DNA of 64,000 nt from Chryseobacterium indicum (GTDB taxonomy: Bacteria; Bacteroidota; Bacteroidia; Flavobacteriales; Weeksellaceae): NCBI RefSeq assembly GCF_021504595.1, contig NZ_JACSGT010000001.1, positions 1,426,001-1,490,000 of the forward strand, read 5' to 3'. Both the position numbers and the translations under genes were made by a program. A model generated the notes under the pieces. The model had not been told where the DNA came from. It searched no databases and saw only the letters and a program-made list of their open reading frames with translations. Of the stretch, positions 24,962 through 32,797 are shown piece after piece (position 1 is the first letter of the stretch; each line of letters starts with the position of its first letter).

Positions 24962-25999
24962 ATGAGAAAACTAATTTTAGGTATAGCTATTGTTGCATCT
25001 GCTTTCGTTTTCGGACAAAAAGAAGATGTTAATGCAAAACTGCAGGAAGCCAATAAAGTTGCAATGGACGCTTACAATGCGAAAAATTATGCAGCAGCGG
25101 CTCCTAAATTCATGGAAGTTTATAACTTACTGAAAACAAACGGGCAGGACAATAAAGTATATATGTATTACTCAGGATTGAATTATGCTTTGGCAAACGA
25201 TATCCCTCAGGCTACAAAAATATATACAGACCTTATCAATTCCGGTTATACAGGTGTTGAAACCACCTATACTGCAAAAGATAACAAAACAGGTCAGGTG
25301 GCGAGTTATGATAAAAATACCTGGGAATTACTGAAGAAAACATCTTCAAAAGATTATTCAGACTTCAAAACAGAACAGTCTCCAAGTGTTGAACAGGATT
25401 TATATGAGACTTTGGCAACTTTATTAATCAATGCAAAGAAAAATGATGAAGCTTTAGCATTAATTGAAAAAGGACTGGCTAAATTTCCGAACAGCTCAAA
25501 ACTGAAAGAATATCAGGGAAGTGCACTGTATGCATCAGGAAATACAGAAAAGTTCATGGCAAATTTAAAGGAACAATTGGCTAAAAACCCTAATGATGCG
25601 ACCAACTGGTACAATTTAGGAGTTCTTCAGGCAAAAGATCCTGCAATGTCAACAGAAGCCATCGCTTCTTTCCAGAAAGCAATCGAATTAAAGCCTGATT
25701 TTGCTAATGCTTATCAGAACTTAGTATACACTGTAATCGGAGATGATGAAAAAGCTGTATCTGAAATCAATGCATTAAGAAAAACAAAACCGGACGACGC
25801 TACAAAATTAATTGAAGCGAGAAAGGAAAGATTCAACAAAGCAATTCCTTACGGAGAAAAATGGCTTCAGGCAATGCCGACAGATCTTACTGCTGTTCAG
25901 ATCATGAAAGATGTTTACAACACAGCTAAGAATACGGCAAAGTATAACGAAATGAAAGCTAAAGAAGCTGAATTGGCAGCAAAACAACCTGCTAAATAA
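24962..25999 (+). CDS. Exported tetratricopeptide-repeat protein
   Basis: The ATG at 24962 gives 345 residues with a signal peptide (MRKLILGIAIVASAFVFG, then Q). TPR-like helical pairs follow: a first pair with NAKNYAAAAPKFMEVYNLL, another around ALALIEKGLAKFPNSSKLKE, and the clearest at NWYNLGVLQAKDP followed by AIASFQKAIELKPDFANAYQ (~residues 215-250). It is likely periplasmic and mediates protein contacts; the partner is unknown. It starts 28 bp after gyrA, so some cotranscription is possible. Confidence 0.8.
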   Translation: MRKLILGIAIVASAFVFGQKEDVNAKLQEANKVAMDAYNAKNYAAAAPKFMEVYNLLKTNGQDNKVYMYYSGLNYALANDIPQATKIYTDLINSGYTGVETTYTAKDNKTGQVASYDKNTWELLKKTSSKDYSDFKTEQSPSVEQDLYETLATLLINAKKNDEALALIEKGLAKFPNSSKLKEYQGSALYASGNTEKFMANLKEQLAKNPNDATNWYNLGVLQAKDPAMSTEAIASFQKAIELKPDFANAYQNLVYTVIGDDEKAVSEINALRKTKPDDATKLIEARKERFNKAIPYGEKWLQAMPTDLTAVQIMKDVYNTAKNTAKYNEMKAKEAELAAKQPAK

Positions 26000-26023
26000 T
26001 TTCAGATACTTACAATTAAATAT

Positions 26024-26055
26024 AAACCGGAACGTTTTTGTTTCGGTTTTTTTTA
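26024..26055 (+). terminator. Terminator of the TPR gene
   Basis: AAACCGGAAC (26024-26033) pairs with GTTTCGGTTT (26040-26049), followed by a long T-run. Confidence 0.8.
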
Positions 26056-26106
26056 TTCAATAGAAACAAATATTTAATTGCTTTAATAATGTAGTATTAG
26101 ATATCT

Positions 26107-26340
26107 GTCATTCTGAAAGAAGCGAAGTATATTGAAGAATCTGTTTCTATTGCCCAAATTTAATCTTCAAAAAAAAATTCGGGTTTTGTATTGAAATAAA
26201 GTTAGTTTTCAAATATTCAGCATTCAATTTGGCTTTAGCCAAAACAGTATATTTGGTATAAATTTCTGTTATTCATAAAGAAGTATACTGTAGTGGAAAA
26301 TCTATTTTTATTGTTGAGATTCTTCCTTCGTCAGAATGAC
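26107..26340. repeat. Palindromic extragenic element, ~234 bp
   Basis: GTCATTCTGAAAGAAGCGAAG near 26107 is mirrored by CTTCCTTCGTCAGAATGAC at 26322-26340. The interior also contains GGCTTTAGCC. No gene is seen between 26056 and 26556. Confidence 0.6.
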
Positions 26341-26556
26341 AAACATAATGTATTTTCCTGTAAAAATATCCTCAGTCAATTTGCGCAAATCTCAAAAATC
26401 TGCGGGATGAAAAAGAACTCCATTATATATTGATTATCTGATTTGGTTTAAAAAACTTTGCGTTAAATAATTTCTAGCATAAAAACAGCTGATATTTGAA
26501 CCAAAATTCCCAAGATTTATCATCAAAAATCAATGTTAAAATTCTCTGCAATTCCG

Positions 26557-26564
26557 TATCTTTG
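26557..26564 (+). promoter_or_regulatory. -7 element TATCTTTG of menB
   Basis: It matches TAnnTTTG and ends 18 bp before the ATG at 26583, supporting this start over a longer upstream frame. Confidence 0.55.
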
Positions 26565-26582
26565 AGAAAAATTTTTACAAAA

Positions 26583-27419
26583 ATGATTGAGTGGAAAACC
26601 GCCAAAGAATACGAAGATATTACGTACAAAAAATGTAATGGAGTAGCGAGAATTGCTTTCAACAGACCGGAAGTTCGTAACGCTTTCAGACCAAAAACAA
26701 CCTCAGAATTATACGATGCTTTTTATGACGCTTATGAAGACCCGAAAATCGGCGTCGTCCTGCTTTCAGGAGAAGGACCAAGTCCGAAAGACGGAGGTTG
26801 GGCATTTTGCAGTGGTGGAGATCAGAAAGCAAGAGGACATCAGGGGTATGTAGGAGAAGACGGAAGACACCGTTTAAATATTCTTGAAGTTCAGCGTCTC
26901 ATCCGTTTTATGCCTAAAGTCGTAATCGCGGTAGTTCCGGGTTGGGCTGTTGGTGGAGGACACTCGCTTCATGTGGTTTGTGATCTTACTTTAGCAAGTG
27001 AAGAACACGCAATTTTCAAACAAACTGATGCCGATGTTACCAGTTTCGACGGTGGTTACGGATCTGCTTATCTTGCAAAAATGGTAGGACAGAAAAAAGC
27101 CCGTGAAATTTTCTTTTTAGGAAGAAATTATTCCGCTCAGGAAGCTTTCGAAATGGGAATGGTAAATAAAGTGGTTCCTCATGCAGAACTGGAAGATACA
27201 GCCTATGAATGGGCTCAGGAAATTTTAGCTAAATCTCCTACTTCCATCAGAATGCTGAAATTTGCCATGAATCTTACAGACGACGGAATGGTGGGGCAGC
27301 AGGTTTTCGCAGGTGAAGCAACACGTCTGGCGTACATGACGGAGGAAGCAAAAGAAGGAAGAAACGCATTCCTTGAAAAAAGAAAACCGAATTTCGGAGA
27401 CGATCAGTGGATATCTTAA
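26583..27419 (+). CDS. menB: 1,4-dihydroxy-2-naphthoyl-CoA synthase
   Basis: The 278-residue enzyme belongs to the crotonase superfamily and forms the naphthoate ring of menaquinone from o-succinylbenzoyl-CoA. MenB-specific signs are NRPEVRNAFRPKT (CoA pocket), GWAFCSGGDQKARG (oxyanion hole), a conserved DADVTSFDGGYGSAYLA segment, and the C-terminal KRKPNFGDDQW tail. The start follows a -7 element, and a longer in-frame extension from 26496 would begin before it. menA follows, separated by a heptad-repeat spacer. Confidence 0.95.
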   Translation: MIEWKTAKEYEDITYKKCNGVARIAFNRPEVRNAFRPKTTSELYDAFYDAYEDPKIGVVLLSGEGPSPKDGGWAFCSGGDQKARGHQGYVGEDGRHRLNILEVQRLIRFMPKVVIAVVPGWAVGGGHSLHVVCDLTLASEEHAIFKQTDADVTSFDGGYGSAYLAKMVGQKKAREIFFLGRNYSAQEAFEMGMVNKVVPHAELEDTAYEWAQEILAKSPTSIRMLKFAMNLTDDGMVGQQVFAGEATRLAYMTEEAKEGRNAFLEKRKPNFGDDQWIS

Positions 27420-27422
27420 TAT

Positions 27423-27484
27423 AAGTAATTGGCAATGAGTAATGAGCAATAAAAACATTACTTATTACCAATTACTCATTACTT
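27423..27484. repeat. Heptad-period inverted spacer between menB and menA
   Basis: Four 7-bp units (AAGTAAT, TGGCAAT, GAGTAAT, GAGCAAT; 27423-27450) are followed by a short A-rich loop and four units of inverse sense (ATTACTT, ATTACCA, ATTACTC, ATTACTT; 27457-27484). It can fold into a long imperfect hairpin. Confidence 0.7.
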
Positions 27485-27491
27485 ATACATT

Positions 27492-28421
27492 ATGAAAGAT
27501 TGGATAAAAGCCGCAAGGCTTAGAACGTTGCCGCTGTCGCTCAGCGGAATTATTATGGGAGCTTTCATTGCAAAATGGCGGCTTTATGGTGAAGGTAAAA
27601 TTTGGGACTGGAGAATTTTTGCTTTGGCATTAGTCGTAACTTTATTATATCAGATCCTTTCAAACTACGCCAATGATTACGGAGACGGAATTAAGGGAAC
27701 CGATGCCAAAAGAGCGACAGAAGCAGAAGCAAGAGCAGTAGCTTCAGGAAAAATTACGGCAAAACAGATGAGAAATGCAGTTATTCTTTTCTCCGTTTTA
27801 TCTTTTATAGCGACAGTAGCCCTTTTATATGTGGCGTTTATTCCCAATTATATGAATGAATTTTACATATTCATCGGTTTGGGAATCTTGAGCATTTTAG
27901 CGGCAATTGGTTATACGGTTGGTAAAAAACCTTACGGATACATGGGATTGGGAGATATTTTTGTATTTATCTTCTTCGGTCTTGTTTCGGTCTGCGGAAG
28001 TTATTTCCTGTTTACCAAATCGTTCAGCTGGGATATGTTACTGCCCGGAACCGCGATCGGAATGATGAGTATGGCTGTTCTGAACCTGAACAATATGAGA
28101 GATATTGAAAGCGATAAATTATCAGGGAAAAACAGTTTTGCACTGAGAATCGGTTTCAAAAATGCAATGATTTATGAAATGATACTTTTGCAGCTTCCTC
28201 TGATTTTAATTTTGTTGTTCTTAGGAGTCAATGGTTTTTTCCAGACTCAGAATTACAAAGTGTTTATTGTGATGATCTTAATGATCCCTTTAATGAAAAT
28301 CAGAAGAAAGATTATGACCGTAAAAAATCCCAGAGAACTGGATCCTTTCCTGAAACAGGTAGGAATCATGACGTTTATGATTGCAGCTCTTACTGCTGCA
28401 GGACTTAATCTGTTTGGTTAA
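27492..28421 (+). CDS. menA: 1,4-dihydroxy-2-naphthoate polyprenyltransferase
   Basis: This 309-residue, multi-helix protein of the UbiA superfamily attaches the isoprenoid chain to dihydroxynaphthoate at the membrane. The first Asp-rich motif is NYANDYGDGIKGTD (residues ~71-84) and the second lies in NNMRDIESD (~203-211); together they bind Mg-diphosphate. AARLRTLPLSLSG near the N-terminus is a MenA hallmark. It sits directly after menB, forming a menaquinone operon of two genes. Confidence 0.93.
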   Translation: MKDWIKAARLRTLPLSLSGIIMGAFIAKWRLYGEGKIWDWRIFALALVVTLLYQILSNYANDYGDGIKGTDAKRATEAEARAVASGKITAKQMRNAVILFSVLSFIATVALLYVAFIPNYMNEFYIFIGLGILSILAAIGYTVGKKPYGYMGLGDIFVFIFFGLVSVCGSYFLFTKSFSWDMLLPGTAIGMMSMAVLNLNNMRDIESDKLSGKNSFALRIGFKNAMIYEMILLQLPLILILLFLGVNGFFQTQNYKVFIVMILMIPLMKIRRKIMTVKNPRELDPFLKQVGIMTFMIAALTAAGLNLFG

Positions 28422-28430
28422 AATAATAAT

Positions 28431-28712
28431 ATGACCGCTTTAAAAATAACCTCCTGTTTATCCGTAGCAGCAGCATTCATTATAATTTACAGTTTAATTA
28501 ATGAAATGCAGGATGGGGCGTCACTCTCAGAGATCGCTTTTCTGCCATTTTTAATCCTGATTGCTGTTTTGGCAAACGCGGTTATAGCGGTGCTTTTTTT
28601 AGCAGGAAGAATAAAGCTGATAAAGGAATTCCTTATTATCCAGATTTTTATCTTGATGCTTACGGGCTTCATGATATTTCAGATTTTATTTAATTCAACA
28701 ATTTCAGACTAA
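28431..28712 (+). CDS. Small hydrophobic membrane protein, unknown
   Basis: The 93-residue product is almost entirely three hydrophobic segments (residues ~5-24, ~36-58 and ~64-86) joined by short charged loops (NEMQDG, GRIKLIKE). I recognise no family. It starts 9 bp after menA, so it is probably in the same transcript. Its coding status rests on spacing and on a plausible membrane topology. Confidence 0.55.
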   Translation: MTALKITSCLSVAAAFIIIYSLINEMQDGASLSEIAFLPFLILIAVLANAVIAVLFLAGRIKLIKEFLIIQIFILMLTGFMIFQILFNSTISD

Positions 28713-28741
28713 ATCAAAATATAATTTTTAAATAAATTAAA

Positions 28742-29428
28742 ATGAAAATACAATACTTAGGACAAAATTGCTTTTTGTTCACGTACAAAGACAAAACAAT
28801 CTTATCAGATCCATTCTACAACTATAAAAAAGCAGAATCTGGATTCGATATTTCTGCACAGAAGATCGATTATATTTTATTGACTCACGCTCATGGAGAT
28901 CACATTGCGGATGTTGAGGAAGTTTTACAGCATCATCCTGAAGCAACCGTCATTGCGGTTCCTGAGATCTGCGGATATTTTAAAAATGCAAAAAATACAG
29001 ACGATGTCAACTTAGGAGGATCGGCAAAAATCGATGATCTTAAAATTTCTATGGTTCCGGCTCATCACACAAGTTCGTTTCCGGACGGAAGCTATGGCGG
29101 CGTTCCTGTAGGTTATATTTTCAGACTTCCTGAAGGTAAAAACCTATATATGGCAGGAGACACCGGAGTAATGGCGGATATGGAGCTGTTTCCAAGGTTA
29201 TATGGTAATTTAGACCTTTCCATCCTTCCGATCGGAAGTCACTACACAATGTGTCCGAGAAAGGCAGCATTTGCAGCAGCAGAATTATTAAAAACTCCAA
29301 AAGTAATCGGATGTCATTTTGATACTTTCCCTGCTATTGAAATTAATCATGAAAGTGCACAGAAGCATTTTGAAGATAAAAATGTAGAACTTGTTTTACC
29401 AAAACTGGGAGAGACGTTCGAATTTTAA
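28742..29428 (+). CDS. UPF0173 metal-dependent hydrolase (MBL fold)
   Basis: The 228-residue protein has the metallo-beta-lactamase fold in its compact UPF0173 form. The metal motif THAHGDHIAD gives His49, His51, Asp53 and His54. Further ligands lie in PAHHTSSF (~residues 106-113), AGDTGV (~138-143) and CHFDTFP (~198-204). Substrates of this family are not established. The opening MKIQYLGQNCFLF and the final LGETFEF are typical. It may share a transcript with the men genes. Confidence 0.88.
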   Translation: MKIQYLGQNCFLFTYKDKTILSDPFYNYKKAESGFDISAQKIDYILLTHAHGDHIADVEEVLQHHPEATVIAVPEICGYFKNAKNTDDVNLGGSAKIDDLKISMVPAHHTSSFPDGSYGGVPVGYIFRLPEGKNLYMAGDTGVMADMELFPRLYGNLDLSILPIGSHYTMCPRKAAFAAAELLKTPKVIGCHFDTFPAIEINHESAQKHFEDKNVELVLPKLGETFEF

Positions 29429-29530
29429 ATAAATGTTGGGAGGTAATTTGAAAACAGAAATCAAAATGTTGAAGTATATAAAAACAAAAAAAGATAATTA
29501 TCCAATTACCTCTCTTGAACTTAAACCAAT

Positions 29531-29630
29531 AAAAAATGGCAAGCTACCTAAATCACACCGCTACGACCGATTACCTTTGCTGCGTTCCCACCCTGGAGGA
29601 TTCTCAGGAGCTGGTTGTTTAGGACTTGCC
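29531..29630 (-). ncRNA. ffs: Signal recognition particle RNA (small bacterial type)
   Basis: Read leftward from 29630, the transcript begins GGCAAGTCCTAAA and ends TTTAGGTAGCTTGCC (29538), so the ends pair. The apical domain reads AGGGTGGGAACGCAGCA (5'-AGG-GUG-GGAA-CGC-AGCA-3'). It has the SRP GGAA tetraloop, a three-pair stem and the AGG/AGCA internal loop that binds Ffh. A T-run follows at once (29536-29531). Upstream is a well-formed promoter at 29635-29663. The length is about 93-100 nt. A plus-strand open frame at 29433-29684 overlaps it and is rejected. Confidence 0.9.
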
Positions 29631-29634
29631 GTTG

Positions 29635-29663
29635 CAAAGGTAGGAATATTTTGCAAAACTCAA
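29635..29663 (-). promoter_or_regulatory. Promoter of the SRP RNA gene
   Basis: On the minus strand TTG (29663-29661) is followed after 18 bp by TACCTTTG (29642-29635), matching the Bacteroidetes -33/-7 pair. The RNA 5' end lies about 5 nt downstream. Confidence 0.75.
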
Positions 29664-29762
29664 AACTTTATTAAAGAAAATTAATGGAAAAAATTGGCTT
29701 GCAGAGGTAGTTTGCTGAAATTCAGACCAATAATTTTTCAAAAATTTTCAAAAAAATTAGAT

Positions 29763-30362
29763 ATGACGAAGAGCCCTTCCACATTAGGAATTTTACTGTT
29801 TGGCGCTACGATGATTGTTTTTTTCGTGGTGTATTACTTCTTTTCAGGAGTTAATTATTTTGATATTTCATTGAAAGCCAATGCTTTCGTTTTACCGATT
29901 CTGTATGCCGGAGCTGCGTTCTGGTCGGTGAAATCGTACTGGAGCAGCCACAGAACGGTGAGCTTCAAAGAAGCATTTAAAAGAGCTTTCGTTCCCATGT
30001 TTATCGGGGGAATTTTATCCATTTTCAGTATTTATGCTTTCTTAAATTTTGTAGATACAGACGCGAAAAAACTGCTGAATTATCAGTATGTGACAAGACA
30101 GAAAGCGGAAATGGATAAAGAATATCATTCTGCAAGAAAAGTTTTAAAACACCAGAAAGACATTGATGAACTGGATAAAAAGTACAAAGAAAGGCTTCCA
30201 AGCTTCTCTCCGGAGGCGGTGAAAGGAAAAGATATGCTTACTGCAAGTCATTTTTCAGGATATTTTGCGGCAATTCTTATATTTTACGTAGTTTTGTCAG
30301 TGTTTTTCGGAGCGTTTTTTAGAACAAAAACAATCTATCAGGAAGAACAAAACCAAGAATAA
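29763..30362 (+). CDS. DUF4199 domain-containing membrane protein
   Basis: The ATG at 29763 (MTKSPSTLGILLFGATMIVF) is chosen over an upstream frame that would add a non-hydrophobic leader. The 199-residue protein has membrane helices at ~8-28, ~40-58, ~75-95 and ~165-190. A charged cytoplasmic or periplasmic helix (KAEMDKEYHSARKVLKHQKD) lies between. FKEAFKRAFVPMFIGGILS is typical of DUF4199. Function is unknown, but this family often precedes a GT2 gene as here (17-bp gap), suggesting a shared envelope process. Confidence 0.8.
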   Translation: MTKSPSTLGILLFGATMIVFFVVYYFFSGVNYFDISLKANAFVLPILYAGAAFWSVKSYWSSHRTVSFKEAFKRAFVPMFIGGILSIFSIYAFLNFVDTDAKKLLNYQYVTRQKAEMDKEYHSARKVLKHQKDIDELDKKYKERLPSFSPEAVKGKDMLTASHFSGYFAAILIFYVVLSVFFGAFFRTKTIYQEEQNQE

Positions 30363-30379
30363 TTTTTTATTAAAATTGA

Positions 30380-31330
30380 ATGAATTTATCTATAGTTATT
30401 CCGTTACTGAATGAGGAAGCCTCTCTGGAAGAGCTTTTTTCAAGGATTGATCGTGTTTGTAAATCAAACAGTTTATCTTATGAAATCTGGTTTGTGGACG
30501 ATGGAAGTACGGATCTTTCGTGGAGCATTATCGAGAATCTGAAGGTACAGCATCCTCAGATCCACGGAATTAAATTTTCTAAAAATTACGGAAAATCTCA
30601 GGCACTTCATGCTGCGTTTGAAAGAACAAACGGCGAAGTCATCATCACCATGGATGCTGATTTACAGGATTTTCCGGAAGAAATCCCTGAACTTTACAAT
30701 ATGGTTGTTCAGGATAATTACGACATCGTTTCCGGCTGGAAAAAGAAGCGTTTTGATAACGTAATGACGAAAAACGTACCGTCGAAACTATTCAATGCCG
30801 CAGCTAGAAAAGTCTCCGGTGTTTATCTTCACGATTTCAACTGCGGACTGAAAGCTTATAAAAAACAGGTCGTAAAATCCATTGATGTTTACGGAGATAT
30901 GCACCGTTACATTCCTGTTTTGGCGGCAAATGCAGGATTCAGAAGAATTACGGAAAAAGAAGTTCAACATCAGGCGAGACCTTACGGAACTTCAAAATTC
31001 GGAACCGAAAGATTTATCAGAGGATTTCTGGATCTGGTAACACTTTGGTTTGTAAGTCGTTTCGGAGGAAGACCGATGCATTTCTTCGGAGCAGTGGGAA
31101 CTTTAATGTTCATTGTAGGTTTTCTTTCAGCACTTTGGCTGGGAATTTCAAAGCTGATTGATGTGGCAAGAGGAATTTATGGTCATTTAATAACCAATAA
31201 TCCGTGGTTTTTTATCGCTTTAACCATGATGATTATGGGAACCTTGCTTTTCGTTGCAGGATTTTTAGGTGAAATGATTATCAGAACCAACAGAGAACAC
31301 AAAAATTATAATATTGACGAAGTAATTTAA
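30380..31330 (+). CDS. Glycosyltransferase family 2 (polyprenyl-phosphate sugar transferase type)
   Basis: The 316-residue protein has the GT-A core: SIVIPLLNEEASL, FVDDGSTDLSW (Asp40-Asp41), and the DxD motif MDADLQD (Asp92, Asp94). The C-terminal third carries two membrane helices (~232-255, ~268-295), as in DPM1/GtrB-like enzymes that load a sugar onto undecaprenyl phosphate. The sugar is not readable. It sits in a run with DUF4199 before it and DUF3667 after it. Confidence 0.9.
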   Translation: MNLSIVIPLLNEEASLEELFSRIDRVCKSNSLSYEIWFVDDGSTDLSWSIIENLKVQHPQIHGIKFSKNYGKSQALHAAFERTNGEVIITMDADLQDFPEEIPELYNMVVQDNYDIVSGWKKKRFDNVMTKNVPSKLFNAAARKVSGVYLHDFNCGLKAYKKQVVKSIDVYGDMHRYIPVLAANAGFRRITEKEVQHQARPYGTSKFGTERFIRGFLDLVTLWFVSRFGGRPMHFFGAVGTLMFIVGFLSALWLGISKLIDVARGIYGHLITNNPWFFIALTMMIMGTLLFVAGFLGEMIIRTNREHKNYNIDEVI

Positions 31331-31360
31331 CGGAAAAAACAATATATTTAATCATTAAAT

Positions 31361-32089
31361 ATGAATAAAAAACGTTGTTTAAACTGTGGTCATTCGGTTT
31401 CCGATGAGTATTGTGCTCATTGCGGACAGAAATCTGACACGGCAAGAATAACCCCGGTTTTATTCATTAAAAATGATGTTTTAGGCTCTATATGGCATGT
31501 AGAAGCAAGGTTTTTAAATACGTTGAAAGAAATTTTAATAAGACCCGGAATAACCGCAACCAACTACATTAGTGGAAAAAGAATAAGGTATTACAATTTT
31601 ATTTCACTGCTGCTTATTCTTTTTGGGTTTAACGTTATTGCCTTTCATCTGTTTATTAATACGGCTAAAATAGATCTACAGGCAGAAAATTCCAAAACCA
31701 TAGATTTTTTTTCAAAATATTCCAAAGCAACCTTATTGTTTTTAATACCTGTTCTTGCCTGTAATGCATGGATTGTATTCAGAAAAATAAAGTTTAATCT
31801 TGCAGAGCATTTTGTAATTGCTACGGTGAGTTTAATAGGGATTCTTGTTTTTTTTCTTACCGATGATCTCATCAGTATCATGGGAACTTACAAGCCTCTT
31901 TCAGGAATTTCTGATGGTATTGACTGGGTTTTGGAAACTGCATTTGTTTTCTTTCCTGCATTTGCTTACATTAATGCATTCAGGAAAAATTATTCATGGG
32001 CAGGGCTTGCCTGGAGACTTCTTGTATTTTATATATTAGTTCTTTCAGAGATCCTTGCCGTGATGTTGTTTATTGAAAAATTCCTATAA
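31361..32089 (+). CDS. DUF3667 domain-containing zinc-ribbon membrane protein
   Basis: The 242-residue protein begins with a zinc ribbon, Cys6-x2-Cys9 and Cys18-x2-Cys21 (CLNCGHSVSDEYCAHCGQK), then the DUF3667 phrase ISGKRIRYYNFISLLLILFG. Four or five membrane segments follow. The family is confined mainly to Bacteroidetes and has no known activity. The spacing (30 bp after the GT2 gene, 6 bp before the next) suggests an operon. Confidence 0.82.
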   Translation: MNKKRCLNCGHSVSDEYCAHCGQKSDTARITPVLFIKNDVLGSIWHVEARFLNTLKEILIRPGITATNYISGKRIRYYNFISLLLILFGFNVIAFHLFINTAKIDLQAENSKTIDFFSKYSKATLLFLIPVLACNAWIVFRKIKFNLAEHFVIATVSLIGILVFFLTDDLISIMGTYKPLSGISDGIDWVLETAFVFFPAFAYINAFRKNYSWAGLAWRLLVFYILVLSEILAVMLFIEKFL

Positions 32090-32095
32090 TTTAAA

Positions 32096-32797
32096 ATGAA
32101 AAAAATATTTTTAATCATCATAATGGCTTCTGCGGTTTCCTGCGGAAAAGTTTCCCCGAAAGGGAATATTGAAAGGAAGGACGTAGATGTTTCAGAATTT
32201 GTAAACCTCGATCTGGAAGGAAAATTCCGTGTGTTTTATGCAAGAGGAAATAAAAATTTTATAGAAATTGAAACCTATCCGAATGTTGCCGATAATCTTG
32301 ATGTGGATGTAAAAGATAAAACCTTAACCATCAAAGAAAAACGAGGAACAAAAGGCGTAGATTTTTATAATGTAACGATCTATTCAAAATACAATCTGGA
32401 AAAAGTAACCGCTTCAGATTCTGTAGAAATGAATATTTCGAGCGAAATTAAAACCGATAATTTTAAGCTGAATTTAAAAAATTATGCTACATTTATGGGT
32501 TCGGTAAATACAAGAAGGGTAGAAGTTGAAATGATGAACCGAAGCAGAGCCAATTTTCTGGGGCAAACCAAAGATGCTGTCATTAAAGTATCTGATACAG
32601 CAAGTTTAATCGCTCCTTACTGGAAAATTGAAAACCTGAATATCGACTCTAAAAATGGAAACTACGCCGAAGTGAATGTAAAAGATTCATTAAAAGGACA
32701 TATTCAGAATACGGCTAAATTTGTGTATTATAATGATCCGATTAGGGCTTTTAAAATTGATAAAAGTACAAGAGTGGAGAATAAGAAATTGGATTGA
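32096..32797 (+). CDS. DUF2807 (GIN-domain) lipoprotein
   Basis: The 233-residue protein has a lipoprotein signal with lipobox VSC at residue 16 (MKKIFLIIIMASAVSCGK). The remainder is a beta-helix-like DUF2807 domain: FVNLDLEGKFRVFYARGNKN, then repeated strands (LTIKEKRG, VTASDSVEMNI, FMGSVNTRRVEVEM) with the head-GIN rhythm. It is likely anchored in a periplasm-facing membrane. Adhesion or polymer binding is often supposed but unproven. The next gene's likely TTG start overlaps its stop. Confidence 0.82.
   Translation: MKKIFLIIIMASAVSCGKVSPKGNIERKDVDVSEFVNLDLEGKFRVFYARGNKNFIEIETYPNVADNLDVDVKDKTLTIKEKRGTKGVDFYNVTIYSKYNLEKVTASDSVEMNISSEIKTDNFKLNLKNYATFMGSVNTRRVEVEMMNRSRANFLGQTKDAVIKVSDTASLIAPYWKIENLNIDSKNGNYAEVNVKDSLKGHIQNTAKFVYYNDPIRAFKIDKSTRVENKKLD

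Noticed and set aside
29433..29684. 83-codon plus-strand frame after the UPF0173 gene
   Set aside because: It is antisense to a well-supported SRP RNA with promoter and terminator; the translated sequence has no family features.
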